Shown piece after piece: positions 57,232-64,000 of a stretch of DNA of 64,000 bases; position 1 is the first letter of the stretch; the number at the start of each line of letters is the position of its first letter. The notes below the pieces were generated by a model. That model saw only the letters and a program-made list of their open reading frames with translations. It was not told the DNA's origin and made no database searches. The DNA is from Zonotrichia leucophrys gambelii. Taxonomy: Eukaryota > Chordata > Aves > Passeriformes > Passerellidae. The DNA is taken from the NCBI RefSeq assembly GCF_028769735.1, contig NC_088178.1, positions 2,856,001 through 2,920,000 of the forward strand, given 5' to 3'. Position numbers and translations under genes: made by a program.

Positions 57232-57412
57232 CCGAGTCGGCGTTGAGGCGCCGGGCGGACAGCTGGAGCGAGGAGTGGTAGCTGCGCCGGCGGGACTTGT
57301 AGGTGTTGTCGCTGCTGCGCTCCATGGAGAACTCATCCAGCCAGGAGCTGTTGGGCCGCTTGTCCCGGATGGTGGAGAAGGATCTCCGCATGGAGCTGGT
57401 GTCTGTCACCAC
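57232..57412 (-). CDS. CACNA1E: CACNA1E exon, [13 protein letters not shown] tail segment
   Basis: Acceptor TTGCAG|GTG and donor GACTCGG|GTGAGC. Phase 0 in, phase 1 out; 60 codons plus one base. It encodes [19 protein letters not shown], then [20 protein letters not shown] and [20 protein letters not shown], all close to mammalian Cav2.3. The clustered Arg/Ser residues resemble kinase sites. The exon is directly downstream of the optional cassette exon and can be joined in frame with or without it. Confidence 0.95.
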
Positions 57413-58778
57413 CTGCAAGCAACCCCGGCCAGCCGGGGACAGCATTAGAGCCAGGCAGGGCTGGGGGACACGAGGGACCCGTTCACCCCCAGCCACGGGG
57501 ATGGCCACGCTGTAGGATGGGGAAATTCGGGGTGGGGGGCAGCCAGCCTGAGAACAGCCCCCCAGATAATCTCTGCAGAAAGCAGGGGTGGGAGGGAAGC
57601 GGGGTTTGGCCTCAGAGCTCGTGGGCTGCCCTTCCCCAGCAGGCTGGAGCTGTGCTGCACGGGCAGAGCCAAGCCCAGGGGCTGGGGGAGAGCAGCAGCA
57701 CCTCCTGCTCTGTGTGGGGACACGGAGGGCACACAGCATTGCTGCCTCCCCAGCATCCCTCCCCACTGGGAAAGCAGGGTCAGGAGGAGCAATCCTTGAA
57801 AAGATTGTTGGCAGAGAGAGGTCTCCCAGTGCCCTTTGCTCTCGGTTCATTTTTCCAGCTGCCACCACTTTTCCACACACCTCCCTACTCTTCCTTTATT
57901 CCCACATCCCCAGCCCTTTCCCTGCAGTCATTCCCTGTCTATCTCCCCACTCATGCTGTTGTTGTATCTTCCCTTTCCTTTTCTTCCTGCCTCCCATGCT
58001 TCTCCTTCCTACCTTCTCCCCTCGTTACACCCTGTGTTTTCACGTTATGGGGAAAACATCACCTCCTTCCATACTTCCTTTGCTTAGTTCTAGCAGCTCT
58101 CTGCCACTGCAGCCTCAGGCTGTTCTCCATCTCCTCTCACCTTTCCTGCTCCCATCCCCTCCTTCTGGTCACCTCCTTTGCTGCTGAATGACCAAGAAAG
58201 CCCACGAGACAAAGCCTCCCATTGTCTTCACACCCTCACAAAGTGCTGCACCAGGACCTGGTGCCTGCACCAAGGTGAGACAGCAGAGCCAGAGACTTCA
58301 CAGCAAACACCAAACCCCAAAAAGCATCTGTGTCTGGGGGAGGCTGAGCACAGGACAGAACAACAGAGAAACCAGGCAGACAGATGAGGAGGTGAGACGT
58401 GGCCTGGGTTCCCCTGGACAGACAGAGCACGTGTTGGGACGATGGCAAAGGACAGAGAAGGCTTTTCATCACCTGTGGTCCTCTGACAGCTGGGCTGGGG
58501 CTCCTCAAACCTCAGCCAGTGCCCAGGGCTGCAGGAAAGGAGGGGGACAACATGATCCTGGACCTCCCCCACGAGCCTGGAGAGGGATCCCCCAGGCTGC
58601 TTTCTGCTGCCAGCATCCCCCTTGTAGGGCACCAGCAGCTCTCCTGCTTGTGCAGCACCCAAAGAAGGGGAGAAGCTCCGGTGTCAGGGTGCTGGGAATG
58701 CCACAGGGCTCAGCACAGAGAAGCCTCAGCCTTATCTGGCAGGCTTTGATCACCTGTGGGGGCTTTGCTTGGTTTTAC

Positions 58779-58907
58779 CTGGGGATCCACAGTGAGACGA
58801 GGCATGGAGGAGGCCCTCCCAGAGACAGCGTGGTCCTGAGTGTCCACGGGAAGGTAGCTGCCACGGTTAGAGGGCTGCACTCTTTGAAACTCCCTAACCT
58901 CTGGCTC
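58779..58907 (-). CDS. CACNA1E: CACNA1E 43-residue cassette exon
   Basis: Acceptor TTTCCAG|GAGCC and donor CCCCAG|GTAAAA. It is 129 nt, phase 0 at both ends, so it can be skipped without shifting the frame. It encodes EPEVREFQRVQPSNRGSYLP and ends GRASSMPRLTVDPQ. Mammalian Cav2.3 isoforms differ by a 43-residue C-terminal insert of this kind (2313 versus 2270 residues in human), and the length here matches. The ASSMPRL motif is also recognisable in Cav2.2 tails. Confidence 0.93.
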
Positions 58908-59042
58908 CTGGAAATAAACACACAGCCAAGCTCTTGGGATGGGCTTGGAGCAGGGCAGCACACTGCTTTGGCCCTCTTGGGCAGGGGACAGCCCTGCTTG
59001 CTCAGCCAGGGACACAATTTAAGTTGGCCAAGAACAGGTAGT

Positions 59043-59220
59043 AAAACACTAGCACGGGTTGCCCAGAGAGGTGGTGGATTCTCCCTCCCTGGAAGTGTTC
59101 AAGGGCAGGTTGGATGGGGCTCTGAGCAACCTGATCTGGCTGAAGACGTCCCTGCCCATGGCAGGAGGGTGAGCTTTAAAAAGTCCCTTCCAACCCAAAC
59201 TATTTGATGATTCTATGAAA
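59043..59220 (+). mobile_element. CR1 LINE 3' fragment in a CACNA1E intron
   Basis: Sense-strand CR1: 'cgggttgcccagagaggtggtggattctccctccctggaagtgttcaagggcaggttggatggggctctgagcaacctgatctgg' to 'cccttccaacccaaactatttgatgattctatgaa'. The 3' terminus is intact. Confidence 0.94.
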
Positions 59221-59763
59221 AACAGAGTCTAAGCCAGTAGAATTCATCACATTGCCACTGAAAAATACCCTCAGTTCACAGTGCCCAGGTGAGCTCTGAT
59301 GTGGTGCTTCATGGCCAGCTGCCCTTGCACCTCTACAGTGACAGTGGAAACCTGCCTGGGTCTGGGCGCATCCTGACTGCTCAGGGTTTAACTCCAAAGG
59401 GACGAATGGGTAGGATTTTCAAAAAAATCAAATCTTCCTGGCCACATCCCTGTTAAAAAAGCACACACTGTCCACAGCACTTAAATGCTTTGGTTAATTC
59501 CCAGATTTTGGGGGACTCTGTGGATGTCCATGTTCACTCACGGTGTTGAGGAGACGGGCACAGAGCGACCCTGGAGGGGTCACTGGGAGGTGACTTTATG
59601 GGGGCAGGGGGGTCTGATGTGCCCCCTCCCCACGTGGCTGGGGTGGCCGAGGCAGGGGACACCTGCCTGTGTCATACACAGGTGACACAGAGCTGCAGAC
59701 CCTGGGGACACAGGCTGGGGACACAGGGCGGTGCCACACTGCGCCGGGTGGCGCAGGAACGCA

Positions 59764-59838
59764 GACATAGAGAGATGTGTGATATATAGAGATGTGTGAT
59801 ATATATAAATATGTGAGATATATATATATACACACACA
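59764..59838. repeat. GAGATGTGTGATATATA short tandem repeats plus TA/CA tract
   Basis: Imperfect 16-20-bp units AGAGATGTGTGATATATA followed by (TA)n and (CA)n. Intronic in CACNA1E. Confidence 0.85.
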
Positions 59839-60258
59839 GACAGGCAGGAGGCCAGGGAAGGCTGCTCCTGCTGGAGACAGTTTGACAGCTCGGCTGGGGG
59901 GACTGGGGACAGCACCACTGACAACAAAATGGACACGAAATCCAAAAACATCAGATACCATCACTCAGCACGGGGTAACCCACTGACATGAGTGCTCAGT
60001 GCAAAAAATAGCCTGTGGAGAGAAGGATATTTTACTGCAGCACATTGGTCATGGCTCTCACCCCAAAAGCACTTGTGCTGCCTGGCCCCACGGGTCAGGG
60101 CAGGTCCAAGCATGGCTGTGTCCCCAGTGCCAGGACATCCAGGGATATTTGTCCCGTTTTGGATCTGCTGCCATCCCTGAGCTGTGCTCGCTCCCCACAC
60201 CTCCCCGTGCCCACCAGCACCTGTGCTGGGGCTGCAGAGGAGCAGTGCATGACTTTAC

Positions 60259-60367
60259 CAGAGACTGGTGCTCCTGGAACTGCTCCTGGGCTGGATCCAT
60301 GCACGCCAGCTGGAAGATCTCCTGTGGCGAGAGCGGGCTCAGCGAGGGGTACCCGCCTCGGCTGCTC
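60259..60367 (-). CDS. CACNA1E: CACNA1E exon, [16 protein letters not shown] segment
   Basis: Acceptor TTTGCAG|GAGC and donor CTCTG|GTAAAG. It is entered in phase 2 and leaves in phase 0. It encodes (L)[20 protein letters not shown] and [16 protein letters not shown], matching the mammalian Cav2.3 segment [16 protein letters not shown]. One of two exons can follow: the 43-residue cassette (58779-58907) or the SMRRSFS exon (57232-57412). Confidence 0.95.
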
Positions 60368-60894
60368 CTGCAAACACAGCCCAGCTTCAGGGAGGCCACC
60401 ACCCTGGCATCTCCTCTCCTGCAGCTGGGGAGCCCCCTGCCTGCTGCCCTAGGGTGCTGAGACCCCGTGTTTGAGCAAGCATCAAGTTCCCTGGAGAGCT
60501 GAAGTGGTGCTGCAAGGCAGGAGGGGACAGCAGTGCCCCGAGTCCTGCAGCAGCAGTGGGACATCCCAAGGGCAGTGACAGAAACCCTTATCAGCTCATT
60601 CCCACCAGCCAGGGTGCTGGAATCGCCCAGTGACCCTGCATTGCTCAACAGCTCCTGGGGTCCAGATTCACCCTTCCTGCAGGAGGAGCATCCACAGACC
60701 CCCGGCCATGCCCTTGTCCCACCTTTGCTGCTGGCGATGCTGACACAGACCATGTACCTGGAATCCTGCAAAAGCTTTGTGCCAGGAGATTCCTCCCTGC
60801 TCCCAGCAGCAATTTAACCCTTTCTGCAGCCCAGTGCCAGCTCCAAGAAGGAAAGAGGGGCTGCAGGAGCAGGGAAGTGGCAAGGCAGCACTCA

Positions 60895-61083
<189 letters not shown>

Positions 61084-61086
61084 TCA

Positions 61087-61641
<555 letters not shown>

Positions 61642-61878
61642 TCACAGGAGACTCTGGCTTTGGCAGGAGTAGATCCCTGCAAACTGGGGGCTTTTCCAGA
61701 GAGTTCCCAATCAGAAAGAGGCAGAACAAGGGAAAACAAACCCTTCTGCACTTCTCCTTGAGCTGGGGATAGGCCTGGCCAGTCCCCACCTCTGGCCAGT
61801 CCCCACCTCCCTTTGGGAAGAAGTTGCTGTGGGGATGAGGGGAGTTTGAAGGCAATAATAGCTCCCCCAGAGACTCAC

Positions 61879-61986
61879 TTTTTGGCATGGGTACCAACAG
61901 GTCCAGCATCTTCTGGGAGAGGTGAGGCCAAATGGTCAGGATCTCCTTTTGAAGCTCGGAGTCCAACTGCTGCCAATCTGCACCAC
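61879..61986 (-). CDS. CACNA1E: CACNA1E exon, pre-IQ segment
   Basis: Acceptor CTTAAAG|GTGGTG and donor CCAAAAA|GTGAGT. Phase 1 in and out, 108 nt. It encodes (G)[18 protein letters not shown], then [17 protein letters not shown]. This is the pre-IQ helical region of the proximal C-terminus that precedes the calmodulin site; the equivalent in Cav2.2 reads CDAELRKEISVVWANLPQK. Confidence 0.96.
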
Positions 61987-63089
61987 CTTTAAGAGCAGGG
62001 AGCAAAACCGGCCCAGACACATCAAACCTCAGCACCAGGGTCCAACCAGCCCCCCTTTCCCATCCTGCAGTGAGGTTCCACCTCAGCACCCATCTCTCTG
62101 GGCTGGGAGGGCCACCTTGCATCAGCCAGCCTGGTCTCCTGCTCCCACAGGGAAACCTTCCCCCCATCCCCTCCATATGTGCCTCCATCTCCCCATCCCC
62201 TGCCCTCCCACTCAAAGCTGCCACCTTCAAGCTTGCCTTGGGTCCGTCTCTGCAGCTCCCATCCCACTCCAGCCCACACACACCTGCTGCTGCCCCACTT
62301 TCCTTGTGCTGGTGAGCAGATCATGTGCTGGTGGAAGAGCAGCTCCGCTTGGGAAAGCCAGAAATGCACAGTGAGGCTGTGCACGGGGAGCAGAGTTCTC
62401 TGGCCAGGGCTTTGCTGAGCTTAGCAAGCCCCAGGAGCACCAGAAGCTGTCAATGTGCCCCAGCAGGGCCACCCAAGCACAGGGGCAATTTGGGTGGGCT
62501 GTAGGACACCCAGGTTCAAATCTCTGCTTTGTCTGGAGGGTTTGAACCCATCCCTGTTGTCTGAGCACAGGGCTTTGGATGACATCTCACCCTGGGTTGG
62601 GTTTTCTCCCAGTAGCTGAGCTGTTCCTAGGGGATGTTTTATTGAAAATGCCATGTTTCTGCAGGAAGTTTTTGATCTGATGAATCACAGCCTTTCCAGT
62701 AACAACAACAAAGGAGGTTTTCCTGCTCTGAACATTTTATCTTCCCTGAGAGACAGAGAGGTTTCTTTTCCCCACAGCCTCAGGAAGCCAAGCACGTCTT
62801 TCCCATCTTTGGTTTGGGTTTTTACATGGGGAGGAAGGGGAATTCTCTCTCTCCTCCATTACACAGTGGACATTGAGCTGTTTCTTTTCTCTAGAAACAG
62901 CTTCTGATGAAGAATTCTTTACCCCTTTCCTAAAGAAACAGATTTTTTTTGACAGAAAGTGGCATAAATTTGCCTGTTCAATGTACTTGCTCCCATCTGT
63001 GTGCATCCAGGCTCTGGATCCCAAATTAACTGTGAGGTCCTCAGCCCAGCCAAAGAGAAAGGGACTTTTTTGCGAAGTGATAGGACAAG

Positions 63090-63298
63090 GAAGAAGGATT
63101 TTAAGCTGAGTGAGAGTAGATTGAGCTTGGATATCAGGAAGAAATTCAGAAGGTGGTGACGCCCAGGGAAGCTGTGGATGCCCCATCCCTGGGAGTGTCC
63201 AAGGCCAGGCTGGATGGGTGGTGGGAGCTGTGGGATGGGGGCTGGGACAGGATGATCTTCAAGGCTCTTTCCAACACAAACCCATGCTGGGATTCCAC
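63090..63298 (+). mobile_element. CR1 LINE 3' fragment in a CACNA1E intron
   Basis: Sense-strand CR1 from 'gattttaagctgagtgagagtagattgagcttggatatcaggaagaaattc' through 'gaagctgtggatgccccatccctgg' to 'caggatgatcttcaaggctctttccaacacaaacccatg'. It ends only about 60 bp from a coding exon. Confidence 0.92.
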
Positions 63299-63359
63299 AA
63301 AAGAACCACGAGCAGTCTGCAGAGGGTTTCAGAGTGCCCCTCTGTGGCACAGGTGTTAC

Positions 63360-63465
63360 CTTTGGCAATTTTGATGTCCAGGGCCGTGCGGATGAGGGCC
63401 ATGAGGGTGGAGGTGAAGTGGACTGTCATGTCCTCGGCCACGGGCATGTTCATCAGCACCAGTCT
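63360..63465 (-). CDS. CACNA1E: CACNA1E exon, proximal C-terminal tail (most upstream exon in window)
   Basis: Acceptor CTTGCGCAG|AGACTG and donor GCCAAAG|GTAACA. Phase 0 in, phase 1 out. It encodes [20 protein letters not shown] and [15 protein letters not shown](G), a segment highly conserved in all Cav2 channels (RLV.MNMP...[18 protein letters not shown]). The preceding exon, expected to end in a VAYK-like sequence, was not found up to 64000. The gene therefore continues beyond the window and only its last nine coding exons are seen. Confidence 0.97.
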
Positions 63466-63568
63466 CTGCGCAAGAGAGAGAAGAAAACAGCGGACGGAAA
63501 ACAATATCGAAAAACACATCGACCAGGCTGGAGGAAAAGAAATTAAACATTAAACAAAAGGGGGGTGG

Positions 63569-63625
63569 GAAGAAAAAAAAAAGAATAAAAATTAAAAAAA
63601 AAAATTAAAAAAAAATAAAAAGCAA
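63569..63625. repeat. A-rich low-complexity tract
   Basis: Runs of A with AAATTAAAAA units, intronic in CACNA1E. Confidence 0.9.
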
Positions 63626-64000
63626 CAAGGAGTGTCAAAACAGCACAGCCAAAAAAGAAGGGCGAGGATCACCCCACCAGCCCCCCCACCTCCCCGGCTC
63701 CTTCCACCCCAGGACACCGGCTCACTGCCTTCCAGGGCTCCTCCTGCGCCCCAGGAACGGCCCCTGAGCCCCCCTCCCCACGTGCCACAGCAGCCCCCGG
63801 CACTTTTTTGGGAAGACACACCCCATCCATCAGGGATGCGGGCATGTGGGATGCGCGGGAGGGGAGGCGGGCTCAGGTTTCCGTTCCCGGGGGGTTTGGC
63901 TTTCCAGCTCTCAACCCTTCCCAGCTGGGGCAGGGGAGAGGAGGGTCCCTAACCTCCAGGGACTTCAGATGGGCTGGATATTCCTCTAGCATGCTACATC

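Noticed and set aside
57161..57880. 239-codon minus-strand frame
   Set aside because: It contains the real CACNA1E exon 57232-57412 but runs through both splice sites into introns.
58188..59207. 339-codon plus-strand frame
   Set aside because: Antisense to the CACNA1E cassette exon and ending in a CR1 fragment; no independent coding evidence.
63466..64000. A further upstream CACNA1E exon
   Set aside because: No minus-strand segment with the expected conserved sequence before RLVLMNMP and a GT donor was found; GC-rich intron only.

Overview
The window is nuclear DNA of a bird, most likely a songbird. The basis is abundant CR1 LINE 3' ends in both orientations, several AT-rich avian endogenous-retrovirus LTRs, small vertebrate exons with GT-AG junctions, and the gene pair CACNA1E-ZNF648, which are also neighbours on human chromosome 1q25. 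The songbird assignment is an inference from the LTR types. No tRNA, rRNA or CRISPR array was seen.

Layout. (1) 1-5.2 kb: an accessory-looking block. Two nearly identical direct repeats (1-299 and 4871-5163) bracket a 20-bp minisatellite, a compact promoter (two TGACGT sites and a TATA box) and an unrecognised single-exon ORF of 457 codons (2788-4161). The hydrophobic C-terminus of this ORF is written by degenerate telomere-like TTAGGG/TTAGGC repeats. This is the most unusual object in the window. (2) 5.2-10.4 kb: intergenic. (3) 10.4-13.9 kb, minus strand: a seven-finger C2H2 zinc-finger gene, best read as ZNF648, with a probable non-coding first exon in a CpG-rich minisatellite-bearing promoter. 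(4) 14-50 kb: a long gene-free interval with CR1 fragments, minisatellites, solo LTRs (one cleanly nested inside another), a 29-bp near-perfect hairpin and several tandem duplications. (5) 50.3-63.5 kb, minus strand: the 3' end of CACNA1E (Cav2.3, R-type calcium channel alpha-1 subunit). Nine coding exons join in one continuous frame of 523 codons plus stop, followed by a putative 3.5-kb 3'UTR.

Functional picture. CACNA1E supplies the pore subunit of a neuronal voltage-gated calcium channel. Only the cytoplasmic C-terminal tail (pre-IQ, IQ-like calmodulin site, a 43-residue cassette exon, basic/serine-rich distal tail) is present; the rest of the gene lies beyond 64000. ZNF648 is a presumptive DNA-binding protein of unknown targets. 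No functional link between the three genes is visible. Splice sites were read by eye from GT/AG junctions and frame continuity; UTR ends, promoter calls and the reality of the 457-codon gene are inferences.
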